Shown here: piece after piece, positions 19,076-27,500 of the stretch | Layout: each line of letters begins with the position of its first letter | How positions within the stretch are numbered: position 1 is the first letter of the stretch | DNA from: Phenylobacterium sp. | GTDB taxonomy: Bacteria; Pseudomonadota; Alphaproteobacteria; Caulobacterales; Caulobacteraceae | Assembly (NCBI RefSeq): GCF_004799515.1 | Contig: NZ_SSMX01000014.1 | Span: 62,001-126,000 of the forward strand | DNA length: 64,000 bases | Direction of reading: 5' to 3' | Position numbers and translations under genes: made by a program | Notes under the pieces: generated by a model | Seen by the model: only the letters and a program-made list of their open reading frames with translations | What the model was told of the DNA's origin: nothing | Database searches by the model: none

Positions 19076-19298
19076 GGCCTTGAACCTGGCGCAATGCGAC
19101 TGAAATACGTCCCAGGTAACCATTGTTCACGAATTGTCAGAGTCCGTGACGAAAGGTCATAATTCGCGACCGCCCGTCTTATGGACATCGCAGGCCAACG
19201 GCGCCAAAACCCCCTGGCGCATCTATAAAGGGGGCGCATCAGAGGGAACCGGCCGCCCGCGCGACCAAAACCGACGCGGGACCCGGGTATAGACGTCG

Positions 19299-20525
19299 AT
19301 GGATTACAAGGCCGCATTCGAAGACGCAGTGCAGAAGGTTCGGTCGGAAGGCCGATACCGGGTGTTCGCCGACCTCAAGCGGCATCGCGGCCAGTTCCCG
19401 CGCGCCACCTGGACGCGCGACGACGGCAGCCAGTGCGACGTCACCGTCTGGTGCTCCAACGACTATCTTGGCCAGGGCCAGAACCCCGTGGTCACCGAGG
19501 CCATGAAGAAGGCCATCGACGAGGCCGGTTCGGGCTCGGGCGGCACGCGCAACATCTCGGGCACGACGCACTACCACGTCGAGCTGGAGCATGAGCTCGC
19601 CGACCTCCACCAGAAGGAAGCCGCGCTCCTCTTCACCTCTGGCTACGTCTCCAACGAGGCGTCGCTGTCGACCCTGCACAAGATCCTGCCGGGCCTGGTG
19701 ATCTTCTCCGACGCGTTGAACCACAACTCGATGATCAGCGGCATCCGCGCCCACAAGGGCGAGAAGAAGATCTTCCGCCATAACGACCTGGAGCACCTGG
19801 AAGAACTGCTGGCGGCGACCGATCCGGCCCTGCCGAAGCTGATCGCCTTCGAGAGCGTCTATTCCATGGACGGCGACATCGCCGACATCCCGGCCATCGT
19901 AGCGCTGGCCAAGGCGTACGGCGCCATGACCTACATCGACGAGGTCCACGCGGTCGGCATGTACGGGCCGCGCGGCGCCGGCGTCGCCGAGCGCGACGGC
20001 GTGATGGCCGAGATCGACATCATCGAAGGCACCCTGGGCAAGGCCTTCGGCGTCATGGGCGGCTACATCGCCGCCGACGCGGTGATCTGCGACGCCATCC
20101 GCAGCTACGCCGACGGCTTCATCTTCACCACCTCGATCCCGCCGGCGCTGGCCGCGGGCGCGGTGGCCTCGATCCGCTACCTTAAGGCCCACAACGAGAT
20201 CCGCGAGGCCCACCAGGAGCGGGCGGCCTCGCTGAAGGCGCGCCTGATCAAGGCCGGCCTGCCGGTCATGCCCAGCGTCTGCCACATCGTGCCGGTGCTG
20301 GTTGGCGACGCGGTCCACTGCAAGATGATCTCCGACATCCTGCTCGAGGACTTCGGTATCTACGTCCAGCCGATCAACTACCCCACCGTGCCGCGCGGGA
20401 CCGAGCGCCTGCGCTTCACGCCCACGCCGGCCCACACCGACGAGATGATGGACAAGCTGGTGGCGGCCCTGGAGCAGCTCTGGGTCCACTGCAACATCCA
20501 ACGCGTCGGCGGGGTCGCGGCCTAA
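19299..20525 (+). CDS. hemA: 5-aminolevulinate synthase (ALAS)
   Basis: A 408-residue PLP enzyme condensing glycine with succinyl-CoA, the C4 route to heme typical of alphaproteobacteria. The PLP Lys is Lys248 in [45 protein letters not shown] and [19 protein letters not shown] are diagnostic. The 223-base upstream region is AT-richer than average and contains TCTATAAAG near 19222, a possible -10, but no FNR/FixK palindrome was seen. A hairpin follows the stop. Confidence 0.97.
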   Translation: MDYKAAFEDAVQKVRSEGRYRVFADLKRHRGQFPRATWTRDDGSQCDVTVWCSNDYLGQGQNPVVTEAMKKAIDEAGSGSGGTRNISGTTHYHVELEHELADLHQKEAALLFTSGYVSNEASLSTLHKILPGLVIFSDALNHNSMISGIRAHKGEKKIFRHNDLEHLEELLAATDPALPKLIAFESVYSMDGDIADIPAIVALAKAYGAMTYIDEVHAVGMYGPRGAGVAERDGVMAEIDIIEGTLGKAFGVMGGYIAADAVICDAIRSYADGFIFTTSIPPALAAGAVASIRYLKAHNEIREAHQERAASLKARLIKAGLPVMPSVCHIVPVLVGDAVHCKMISDILLEDFGIYVQPINYPTVPRGTERLRFTPTPAHTDEMMDKLVAALEQLWVHCNIQRVGGVAA

Positions 20526-20530
20526 TTCCC

Positions 20531-20551
20531 GCTCATCCCACCGGGATGAGC
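20531..20551. terminator. Bidirectional hairpin between hemA and convergent gene
   Basis: GCTCATCCC pairs perfectly with GGGATGAGC across an ACC loop. TAATTC (20523-20528, which includes the hemA stop) and GAATTA (20557-20562) can extend it. There is no long U tract, but it lies between two convergent genes and is symmetrical, so it could serve both. Confidence 0.5.
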
Positions 20552-20567
20552 GGCATGAATTACGAAC

Positions 20568-21410
20568 TTAGCTCGCCCACAGCGGCGACGACGCCTTCAT
20601 GAAGCGCAGCAGGTAGAGCACCCGGCCGAGGTCGGGGCCGTCGGTTGGGTGGGTGAAGACCACCTCGTACCAGACGTTCTCGGTCTTCGGGCTCTCGGTA
20701 AGCTTCAGCACCTTGCTGCGCGCCCGGTAGTCGACGCCGGCGCGTAAGGGCCCGTGGAACTGCTCGACCTCCAGCGCACCGAACAGCCCCACCGACGGCC
20801 GGGCGGAGTTGGCCAGGACGCGGGTGCGGGTTTGGTGCGCCAGGTGCACCACGTGCGAGGGCGGCAGCACTAGCTCGTCGCGGTAGGCGGGCAGGGGCTC
20901 GGTCAACCGCTCCAAGGACTTCGCCAGATAGTCGGCTTCGACGCGCACCGGCATGCCGTGATGCTCTTCCCCCACCCGCATCGCCTTCAGGATGCGCAAG
21001 GCTTCGGGATCGGCGGGCGTCTGGGCGGCCAGGCGGCGGGCGAGCTCGGATTCCGGGTCGCGGCCGAAACTCGCCGTGCCCTCGCAGATCTGCGCGCCGG
21101 CTTCGTTGCGCATAGTGAGCCGGCAGCGGTCTTCGCCGGCCTCGACCTGGGCCTGCACCGCCTCGGCGTCCACCGTGGCCTGGGCGAAGTAGAGCGACAT
21201 CGCCCCGATCTCGAACCAGCGCTCCCCCATGAAGGCGAGAAGGCCGGGGACGAACTGGTCCATGTGGATGGAGCCCGCCACCGTGCCGCCCTTGAAGCCC
21301 AGCTTCGCGGCCGTGGCGTCGTCGTGGATCGAGCCCTTGGCCTCGGCGGCCGAATTGCGGGGTTGGCGGAATTCGCTGGTCCAGGCCTTGGGCCGATCGG
21401 CGACGCTCAT
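20568..21410 (-). CDS. Conserved hypothetical, probable hot-dog fold (MaoC-like) protein
   Basis: A 280-residue cytoplasmic protein without a signal peptide. The opening GSIHDDATAAKLGFKGGTVAGSIHMDQF resembles the substrate-binding entry of MaoC-like (R)-hydratases and double hot-dog proteins (H-D-x-A-A-x-x-x-G-F-x-G-x-x-V). A second strand-rich half (150-275) includes HQTRTRVLANSARPSVGLFGALEVEQFHGP. AGGGAGGACGCCC provides a good ribosome site. The function is not established; a CoA-thioester enzyme is the best guess. Confidence 0.65.
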   Translation of the reverse strand: MSVADRPKAWTSEFRQPRNSAAEAKGSIHDDATAAKLGFKGGTVAGSIHMDQFVPGLLAFMGERWFEIGAMSLYFAQATVDAEAVQAQVEAGEDRCRLTMRNEAGAQICEGTASFGRDPESELARRLAAQTPADPEALRILKAMRVGEEHHGMPVRVEADYLAKSLERLTEPLPAYRDELVLPPSHVVHLAHQTRTRVLANSARPSVGLFGALEVEQFHGPLRAGVDYRARSKVLKLTESPKTENVWYEVVFTHPTDGPDLGRVLYLLRFMKASSPLWAS

Positions 21411-21501
21411 GGGCGTCCTCCCTGGGATCCTTGGGAAGGAGGTTTTCCCGGAAGGCTAGACCCGCGGAGGCAGGGGCGGAAGCGGTCTCTTCAGCCCAGC
21501 T

Positions 21502-21732
21502 TCAGGGCTGTTCGGCGCGGCAGGTGGCCGACCAGCCGCCGGTGAAGGTGCGCACCTCGTCCACGCAGAGTTCCCGCAGAGCTCCGCGGGTCTGGATGTT
21601 GAACAGGTCGCCCAGCCGGGGCGGCAGGGCTGAACGCGACCAGATCGTCACCTCGCCAGCTTCGGCGAAGTCGTCGAAGATCTCGTAGCCGGAGGCGTGG
21701 AACGGGCGCAGTCCGCCGTGCGGGTGGTCCAT
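21502..21732 (-). CDS. Small conserved hypothetical protein downstream of mucR
   Basis: A 76-residue protein starting MDHPHGGLRPFHASGYEIFDDF and ending ATCRAEQP. The start one base after the mucR stop suggests translational coupling. An upstream in-frame ATG at 21801 lies inside mucR and is rejected. The residue pattern (EVTIWSRSALPPRLGDLF) looks like a real short domain with one Cys pair, but no family is recognised. Confidence 0.55.
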   Translation of the reverse strand: MDHPHGGLRPFHASGYEIFDDFAEAGEVTIWSRSALPPRLGDLFNIQTRGALRELCVDEVRTFTGGWSATCRAEQP

Positions 21733-21733
21733 C

Positions 21734-22168
21734 CTACTTGCGCCGCCTGACGCCGCGGCCGAGGCCGATCTGCTTGGCGAAGTCGGAGCGCCGCGCCGCA
21801 TAGGCCGGCGCCACCATCGGATAGTCCGGCGGCAGGCCCCAGCGCTTGCGGTAGTCGTCCGGGCTCATGTTGTAGCGCGAGCGCAGGTAGCGCTTCAGCA
21901 TCTTCAGCTTCTTGCCGTCTTCCAGGCAGACGATGAAATCGTGCTGCACGCTGCGGCCGATGGAGACCGCCGGCTTCGAGCGTTCCTCGACGACCGGGGC
22001 GGCGGTGTCGCGCGACAGCCCTTCCAGCGCCTGGTGAACGGTGCGGATCACATCGGGCAGGGCGTCCGCCGGCACCGCGTTGCGGCTGACGAAGGCGGAT
22101 ACGATCTCCGTCCCCAACCGCATCAGATCCTCGCCCGAAGGCCCCTCCGGGTCCGGTCCAGCGCTCAT
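21734..22168 (-). CDS. mucR: MucR/Ros-family transcriptional regulator
   Basis: A 144-residue regulator of the Ros/MucR family. In Caulobacter such proteins act with SciP to keep CtrA- and G1-phase genes in order, and in rhizobia they control exopolysaccharide. The conserved block runs from SVQHDFIVCLEDGKKLKML through WGLPPDYPMVAPAYA. Of the four Ros zinc ligands only Cys81 is kept; the others are Asp84, Tyr94 and Tyr99. GGGGGATT precedes the ATG. It is divergent from glyA across a 226-base spacer. Confidence 0.92.
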   Translation of the reverse strand: MSAGPDPEGPSGEDLMRLGTEIVSAFVSRNAVPADALPDVIRTVHQALEGLSRDTAAPVVEERSKPAVSIGRSVQHDFIVCLEDGKKLKMLKRYLRSRYNMSPDDYRKRWGLPPDYPMVAPAYAARRSDFAKQIGLGRGVRRRK

Positions 22169-22394
22169 TGGAATCCCCCAAACTGCTGACACGACAATGC
22201 CCTGACGCCAGCGCAGGACCGGCACGGCGGGCGAAGGGACAACGCCGCGGGCGGAAGATTGTTCCGGACTTTTTGCGGATCGTTCGCAAGCGCCGGTCCT
22301 GGCGTTGGAGGCCAGGGGCCTTTGGGGGTAAAGAGCGCACTCCGCTCCCAGATTCTCACGCCAGATCCTTCCACCGACCCGAAAGGCGCCGCCC

Positions 22395-23690
22395 TTGACG
22401 CTCCAGATGCAAGCCCAGTCTCCCGACGGTTTCTTCAGCGCCGGCGTCGACGAGGGCGATCCGGACCTGGCGAAGATCCTGGCCGCGGAGCTGAAGCGGC
22501 AGCAGGACCAGATCGAGCTGATCGCGTCGGAGAACATCGTCTCGCGCGCCGTCCTAGAGGCCCAGGGCTCGGTGCTCACCAACAAGTACGCCGAGGGCTA
22601 TCCGGGCAAGCGCTACTACGGCGGCTGCGAGGTGGTGGACGAGGCCGAGACCTTGGCCCAGGAGCGCGCGAAGCAGCTGTTCGGCTGTGAATTCGCCAAC
22701 GTCCAGCCGCACTCCGGCAGCCAGGCGAACCAGGCGGTGTTCATGGCCACCATGACCCCCGGCGACACCTTCATGGGCATGAACCTGGCGGCGGGCGGCC
22801 ACCTGACCCACGGCATGCCGATCAACCAGTCCGGCAAGTGGTTCCATCCCGTGGCCTATGGCGTCCGCCCCCAGGACCACCTGATCGACTACGACCAGGC
22901 CTGGGAGGTCGCCCGCGAGCACAAGCCCAAGGTGATCATCGCCGGCGGCTCGGCCTATTCGCGCCACATCGACTTCGAGCAGTTCAAAGCCATCGCCGAT
23001 GAGGTGGAGGCGCTGCTGATGGTCGACATCGCCCACTACGCGGGCCTGGTGGCCGGCGGTGTTTATCCGAACCCGTTCCCGCATGCCGACATCGTCACCA
23101 CCACCACCCACAAGACCCTGCGCGGCCCGCGCGGCGGCATGATCCTGACCAACTCCAAGAAGTGGGCCCAGAAGATCAACTCGGCGGTCTTCCCCGGCCT
23201 GCAGGGCGGACCCTTGATGCACGTGATCGCCGCTAAGGCCGTGGCCTTCGGCGAGGCGCTGAGGCCAGAATTCAAGGTTTATGCCCGCAATGTGATCGAC
23301 AACGCCCGCGCGCTCGCCGACAGCCTGCAGAGCGCCGGCTTCAAGATCGTCTCCAACGGCACCGACAGCCACCTGATGCTGGTGGACCTGACGCCCAAGT
23401 CGGTCACGGGCGCGCAGGCCGAGATCACCCTGGAGCGCGCCGGGATCACCACCAACAAGAACGGCATCCCCTTCGACCCGCTGCCGCCGGTCCAGACGTC
23501 CGGCCTGCGGGTCGGCACGCCGGCCGGCACCACCCGCGGTTTTGGCCCCGCCGAGTTCCGCCAGATCGGGACCTGGATCGGAGAAGTTCTCGACGGCCTG
23601 AAAGCCGGCGGCGACAATTCCGCCGTCGAGCAGAAGGTCCGCAGCGAAGTTCTTCAGTTGACGCAGCGCTTCCCTATCTACAACGGATAG
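22395..23690 (+). CDS. glyA: Serine hydroxymethyltransferase
   Basis: A 431-residue PLP enzyme interconverting serine and glycine with tetrahydrofolate. It has [18 protein letters not shown] and [18 protein letters not shown]; the PLP Lys is Lys240 in [14 protein letters not shown]. The likely start is TTG at 22395, about ten bases after GAAAGG; an in-frame ATG four codons later (22407) is the alternative. In the 226-base divergent region with mucR, TTGCG/CGCAA around 22275-22291 can form a small hairpin, but I see no glycine riboswitch. nrdR follows 29 bases downstream. Confidence 0.97.
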   Translation: MTLQMQAQSPDGFFSAGVDEGDPDLAKILAAELKRQQDQIELIASENIVSRAVLEAQGSVLTNKYAEGYPGKRYYGGCEVVDEAETLAQERAKQLFGCEFANVQPHSGSQANQAVFMATMTPGDTFMGMNLAAGGHLTHGMPINQSGKWFHPVAYGVRPQDHLIDYDQAWEVAREHKPKVIIAGGSAYSRHIDFEQFKAIADEVEALLMVDIAHYAGLVAGGVYPNPFPHADIVTTTTHKTLRGPRGGMILTNSKKWAQKINSAVFPGLQGGPLMHVIAAKAVAFGEALRPEFKVYARNVIDNARALADSLQSAGFKIVSNGTDSHLMLVDLTPKSVTGAQAEITLERAGITTNKNGIPFDPLPPVQTSGLRVGTPAGTTRGFGPAEFRQIGTWIGEVLDGLKAGGDNSAVEQKVRSEVLQLTQRFPIYNG

Positions 23691-23719
23691 GGGTCAGTCG
23701 GCCGAAAGGGGGCCAGATC

Positions 23720-24187
23720 ATGCGCTGCCCGTTCTGCGGCCACGCCGAAAGCCAGGTGAAGGACAGCCGTCCGTCGGAGGATGGCGCGGCCATCCGCCGC
23801 CGCCGCCTGTGCCCGGACTGCGGCGGCCGCTTCACCACCTTCGAGCGTGTGCAGCTGCGCGAACTCACCATCATCAAGCGTTCGGGCCGCCGCACCCCCT
23901 TCGAGCGCGACAAGCTGGCCCGTTCGATCTCGGTGGCCATCCGCAAGCGGCCGGTGGATCCCGAACGCGTCGAGCGGATGATCTCCTTCATCGTCCGCCA
24001 GCTCGAAAGCATGGGCGAGACCGAACTGCCGTCCTCGGCGGTGGGCGAGCTGGTCATGAAGCAGCTCAAGGCCCTCGATGACGTGGCCTATGTCCGCTAC
24101 GCCTCCGTCTACCGCGACTTCAAAGAGACCACCGATTTCGCCAAGTTCCTCGGCGACGAGGGCCTGGCCGAGGTGGCGGAGGAGTAA
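23720..24187 (+). CDS. nrdR: Transcriptional repressor NrdR
   Basis: A 155-residue repressor of ribonucleotide reductase genes. It has an N-terminal zinc ribbon with Cys pairs CPFC (3-6) and CPDC (31-34), then an ATP-cone domain (about 49-139) that senses ATP/dATP. The opening [22 protein letters not shown] is canonical. The glyA-nrdR-rib order is common in alphaproteobacteria. A ribosome site (GAAAGGGGG) lies upstream of the ATG. Confidence 0.97.
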   Translation: MRCPFCGHAESQVKDSRPSEDGAAIRRRRLCPDCGGRFTTFERVQLRELTIIKRSGRRTPFERDKLARSISVAIRKRPVDPERVERMISFIVRQLESMGETELPSSAVGELVMKQLKALDDVAYVRYASVYRDFKETTDFAKFLGDEGLAEVAEE

Positions 24188-24197
24188 GATCCGATCG

Positions 24198-24275
24198 TCC
24201 CGGCGGAAGCCGGGATCCAAGCGGCCTTGCGATCTTGATGCGGAACCTCAGCTTGGACCCCGGCTTTCGCCGGGG
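24198..24275. repeat. Inverted pair of palindromic repeats between nrdR and ribD
   Basis: Copy A (24198-24221) reads CCCGGCGGAAGCCGGGATCC and copy B (24252-24275) is its near reverse complement, CTTGGACCCCGGCTTTCGCC followed by GGGG. Each is a hairpin by itself (CCCGGC/GCCGGG), and the pair can form one larger cruciform. The motif resembles REP-like intergenic repeats abundant in alphaproteobacterial genomes. It fills almost the whole 102-base spacer. Confidence 0.8.
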
Positions 24276-24289
24276 AAGCGGAAATCGAA

Positions 24290-24934
24290 ATGACCGTCAC
24301 TCTCAAGCTCGCCACGTCCCTGGATGGCCGTATCGCCACGGCGTCGGGCGAGAGCCGCTGGATCACCGGCGAGGCGGCGCGCGAGGCGGTCCATCGGCTG
24401 CGCGCCGAGCATGACGCGGTGGTCGTGGGCGTCGAGACCGCGCTCGCCGACGATCCGGAGCTCACCGTGCGCCTGCCGGGCTACAACGGCCTCCAGCCGG
24501 CCCGCGTGGTGCTGGACAGCCGCCAGCGGCTGTCGCCCGACTGCAAGCTGGTGAAGACCGCCCGCGACGCGCCCACCTACATCATCGCCACCACCGAGCC
24601 CGACCCGGCCCTGGTCGCGGCCGGCGTCCGGGTGCTCACCGTCCGCGCGGTCGGCGAGGACCGGCCGGAGCTGAAGACCGTGGTCGCGGCGCTGGCCGCC
24701 GAGGGCCTGGGCCGGCTTTTCGTCGAGGGCGGCGGCCAGGTGGCAGCGAGCTTCGTGCGCTGCGGCCTGGTGGACGCGCTGGAGTGGTTCCGCGCCCCCG
24801 TGCTGATCGGGGGCGAGGGGCGGCCGGGGCTCGGCGCGCTGGCGGTTGCGAGCTTGGCCGCGGCGCCCCATTTCCGGCGGGTCGAGGTCCGCGAGCTGGG
24901 TCCCGACCTCTGGGAGCGATACGAGAAAGCCTGA
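24290..24934 (+). CDS. ribD: RibD C-terminal reductase domain protein (deaminase domain absent)
   Basis: A 214-residue protein homologous only to the reductase half of RibD (5-amino-6-(5-phosphoribosylamino)uracil reductase, DHFR-like fold). It has LKLATSLDGRIATASGESRWITG, GVETALADDPELTVR, and FVEGGGQVAASF as the NADPH/substrate loop. The usual N-terminal zinc deaminase (HAE...PCxxxGxxxPC) is missing. The 102 bases upstream are a repeat pair, not a remnant. The deaminase must be encoded elsewhere. The stop overlaps ribE (TGATG). Confidence 0.88.
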   Translation: MTVTLKLATSLDGRIATASGESRWITGEAAREAVHRLRAEHDAVVVGVETALADDPELTVRLPGYNGLQPARVVLDSRQRLSPDCKLVKTARDAPTYIIATTEPDPALVAAGVRVLTVRAVGEDRPELKTVVAALAAEGLGRLFVEGGGQVAASFVRCGLVDALEWFRAPVLIGGEGRPGLGALAVASLAAAPHFRRVEVRELGPDLWERYEKA

Positions 24935-25524
24935 TGTTCACCGGGATCGTCACCGACGTCGGCCGCGTGCGCGCCGTGCGCGACACCGACCGCGACCGCC
25001 GTTTCGAGATCGAGACGGCCTATGATCTCGCGGGCGTCGACATCGGCGCCTCGATCAGCCACGCCGGCTGCTGCCTGACCGTGGTGGAGAAGGGCGAGGG
25101 CTGGTTCGCCGTCGAGGTCTCCGGCGAGACCCTGGGCCTCACCACCCTCGATGCCTGGACGGAAGGCCGCCGGGTCAACCTGGAGCGCGCCGCCAAGGTG
25201 GGCGACGAGTTGGGCGGGCATATCGTCTCCGGCCATGTGGACGGGATCGGCGAGGTCCTGAGCGTTGCGGCCGAGGGCGGCTCGCACCGGGTGCGCATCC
25301 GCGCGCCCCGGCCGCTGCACCGTTTCATCGCGCCGAAAGGCTCGATCACCGTCGAGGGCGTGTCGCTGACGGTCAACGAGGTCAAGGACGACGTCTTCGG
25401 CGTCAACCTGATCCCGCACACCTGGGAGGCGACCACCCTGGGCGAGCTGACGGCGGGCTCGCGGGTCAACCTGGAGATCGACATGCTGGCGCGCTATCTC
25501 GCGCGCTTCCAAGAAACCGCCTAA
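24934..25524 (+). CDS. ribE: Riboflavin synthase alpha subunit
   Basis: A 196-residue enzyme that dismutates two 6,7-dimethyl-8-ribityllumazine molecules to riboflavin. It has two tandem lumazine-binding barrels: MFTGIVTDVGRVRAV...GCCLTVVE (about 1-95) and GGHIVSGHVDGIGEV...GVSLTVNEV (about 97-190). The ATG overlaps the ribD stop. Longer in-frame openings upstream lie inside ribD and are rejected. Confidence 0.96.
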   Translation: MFTGIVTDVGRVRAVRDTDRDRRFEIETAYDLAGVDIGASISHAGCCLTVVEKGEGWFAVEVSGETLGLTTLDAWTEGRRVNLERAAKVGDELGGHIVSGHVDGIGEVLSVAAEGGSHRVRIRAPRPLHRFIAPKGSITVEGVSLTVNEVKDDVFGVNLIPHTWEATTLGELTAGSRVNLEIDMLARYLARFQETA

Positions 25525-25557
25525 AGGGTTGCCTTCAGAACCGAAGGGGCCCGCGCC

Positions 25558-26022
25558 TTGAGCGAAGACACCGTCCGCATCCTCATCGTCGAGGCGCGCT
25601 TCTATTCCGATCTGGCGGACGAGCTGCTCAAGGGCGCGGTTGACGCCCTGACGGCGCACGGCGCGGCCTATGAGGTGGTGACCGTGCCGGGCGCGCTGGA
25701 GATCCCCGGCGCCATCGCGCTGGCGGAGGAGGGCGGCCACCGTACGGCGGGTACGGCCTACGACGGCTATGTGGCCCTGGGCACGGTGATCCGCGGCGAG
25801 ACCTACCACTTCGAGATCGTCTCCAACGAGAGCGCCCGCGGGATCATGGATCTGACTGTCGGCAAGCGGCTGTGCATCGGCAACGGCATCCTGACCTGCG
25901 AGGACGAGGAGCAGGCCTGGGCGCGGGCCCGCGCCAGCGAGGGCGACAAGGGCGGCGGCGCGGCGCGCGCGGCGCTCACCATGGTGGAGCTGCGCCAGCA
26001 GTTCCTGGCCGGCGCGCGATGA
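25558..26022 (+). CDS. ribH: 6,7-dimethyl-8-ribityllumazine synthase
   Basis: A 154-residue lumazine synthase joining the RibD product to dihydroxybutanone phosphate. It has [28 protein letters not shown] and [22 protein letters not shown], with His88-type general base in the last block. The start is TTG after GAAGGGG. ribBA, which in many relatives sits between ribE and ribH, is missing here; only 33 bases separate the two genes. It overlaps nusB by ATGA. Confidence 0.95.
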   Translation: MSEDTVRILIVEARFYSDLADELLKGAVDALTAHGAAYEVVTVPGALEIPGAIALAEEGGHRTAGTAYDGYVALGTVIRGETYHFEIVSNESARGIMDLTVGKRLCIGNGILTCEDEEQAWARARASEGDKGGGAARAALTMVELRQQFLAGAR

Positions 26023-26486
26023 GCGATTCCTCGAAAGCCGACACACCGAAGCCGCGCTCGGTGGCGCGCCTGGCCGCGGTGCAGGCCCTCTACCAGATGG
26101 AGGTCTCCAGCGTCGGCGCCGAGGCCGTCATCCGCGAGTTCGCCGAGCACCGCTTCGACCGCGACGCCGACGAGGACGAGGCCCCGCTCGCCGCCGCCGA
26201 CGAGGCCTTCTTCGCCGACCTGGTGCGCGGCGTGGTGGCCAAGCAGAAGGCCGTCGACGCGGCCATCGCGCGCAAGCTGGCGGCCGGCTGGCGGCTTGAC
26301 CGTCTCGACGCCACGGCGCGCGCCATCCTGCGGGCCGGCGCCTATGAGCTGATCGAACGGCCCGACGTGCCCACCGAGGTGGTCATCGACGAATATGTCG
26401 AGCTGGCGAAGTCCTTCTTCGAGGGGCCGGAACCGGGTTTCGTCAACGGCGCCCTGGACTCGGTGGCGCAAGAAACCCGGGGCTGA
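26019..26486 (+). CDS. nusB: Transcription antitermination protein NusB
   Basis: A 155-residue all-helical RNA-binding protein that with NusE recognises boxA in rRNA leaders. It has [19 protein letters not shown] at the N-terminus and [39 protein letters not shown] as the C-terminal core. The start overlaps the ribH stop and the stop overlaps the thiL start, so the ribH-nusB-thiL segment is fully coupled. Confidence 0.95.
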   Translation: MSDSSKADTPKPRSVARLAAVQALYQMEVSSVGAEAVIREFAEHRFDRDADEDEAPLAAADEAFFADLVRGVVAKQKAVDAAIARKLAAGWRLDRLDATARAILRAGAYELIERPDVPTEVVIDEYVELAKSFFEGPEPGFVNGALDSVAQETRG

Positions 26487-27427
26487 TGTCCGGCGGCGGC
26501 GAGTTCTCCGAGATCGCGCGGCTGTTCCGGCCGCTGACCGGCGGCGCGGTCGGGGCCTTCGACCTCCTGGACGACGCGGCGATCGTCCCGCAACGGCCGG
26601 GCTTCGACCTGGTGGTCACCAAGGACGCCCTCGTCGAAGGCGTCCATGTGCCGCTGGGCGAGGCCGCCGACCTCGTGGCCCGCAAGCTGGTGCGGGTGAA
26701 CCTCTCCGACCTGGCGGCCAAGGCGGCCGAGCCCTTCGGCGTCTTTCTCGCCGTCGCCTGGCCGCCGGCCTACGGCGTGGCCGACCGCGAGGCTTTCGCC
26801 CGGGGCCTGGGCGAAGACCTGCGGGCGTTCGGCGTCGCCCTGCTAGGCGGCGACACGGTCGGCACGCCCGGGCCCTTCACCGCCAGCCTGACCGCGCTGG
26901 GCTGGGTCCCCGAAGGCCGCATGGTGCGCCGGGCCGGCGCCCGGGCCGGCGACGTCCTGGCGGTCAGCGGGACGATCGGCGACGGCGTCCTGGGCCTGGC
27001 GGCGGTTCGGGGCGAGCTCGCCGACCCCGACGGCTGGCTATCCGGCCGCTACCGGCTGCCGAACCCCCGGCTCGACCTGCGCCAGGCTCTGTCGGGCCAC
27101 GCCCACGCCGCCGCCGACGTCTCCGACGGCCTGATCGCCGACGCGGGGCACATCGCCGAGGCCAGCGGGACGGGCCTGACCCTCGACCTCGACGCCCTGC
27201 CGCTCTCGCCGCCGGCGCGCGCCTGGCTCGGCGTCCAGCCCGACCGGACGGCGGCCCTGGTGCGGCTGGCGACCGGCGGCGACGACTACGAGGTCGCGGC
27301 GGCGTTTCCCGGCCCGCCGCCCGCAGGTTTCACGGCCATCGGCGAGATCACGGCCGAGCCTGGCGTGCGGGTGCTGGCGGGCGGCCGGACGGTCGAGATC
27401 GCCCAGGCCGGCTGGCGGCATCTTTAG
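26486..27427 (+). CDS. thiL: Thiamine-monophosphate kinase
   Basis: A 313-residue ATP-dependent kinase converting TMP to TPP. It has the AIR-synthase-like fold with Asp-rich metal site FDLLDDAAIV, TKDALVEGVHV, GGDTVGTPGPF and the late ATGGDDYEVAAAF motif. ATG overlaps the nusB stop (TGATG). The rib-nusB-thiL clustering is common in proteobacteria. Confidence 0.95.
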   Translation: MSGGGEFSEIARLFRPLTGGAVGAFDLLDDAAIVPQRPGFDLVVTKDALVEGVHVPLGEAADLVARKLVRVNLSDLAAKAAEPFGVFLAVAWPPAYGVADREAFARGLGEDLRAFGVALLGGDTVGTPGPFTASLTALGWVPEGRMVRRAGARAGDVLAVSGTIGDGVLGLAAVRGELADPDGWLSGRYRLPNPRLDLRQALSGHAHAAADVSDGLIADAGHIAEASGTGLTLDLDALPLSPPARAWLGVQPDRTAALVRLATGGDDYEVAAAFPGPPPAGFTAIGEITAEPGVRVLAGGRTVEIAQAGWRHL

Positions 27428-27500
27428 CCGGACAACGTAAAAGGAACCTCCGTCTTTTGAGGGGGTTGGCTCAGGGGGGACAGCCCGAGTCAGGACCACC

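Noticed and set aside
22169..22394. Possible glycine riboswitch upstream of glyA
   Set aside because: The conserved GCCGAAGG and CUCAGG...GGACAGAG elements are not present; only a small TTGCG/CGCAA hairpin is seen.
24188..24289. FMN riboswitch upstream of the rib genes
   Set aside because: The spacer is fully explained by two palindromic repeats, and the conserved RFN boxes are absent.
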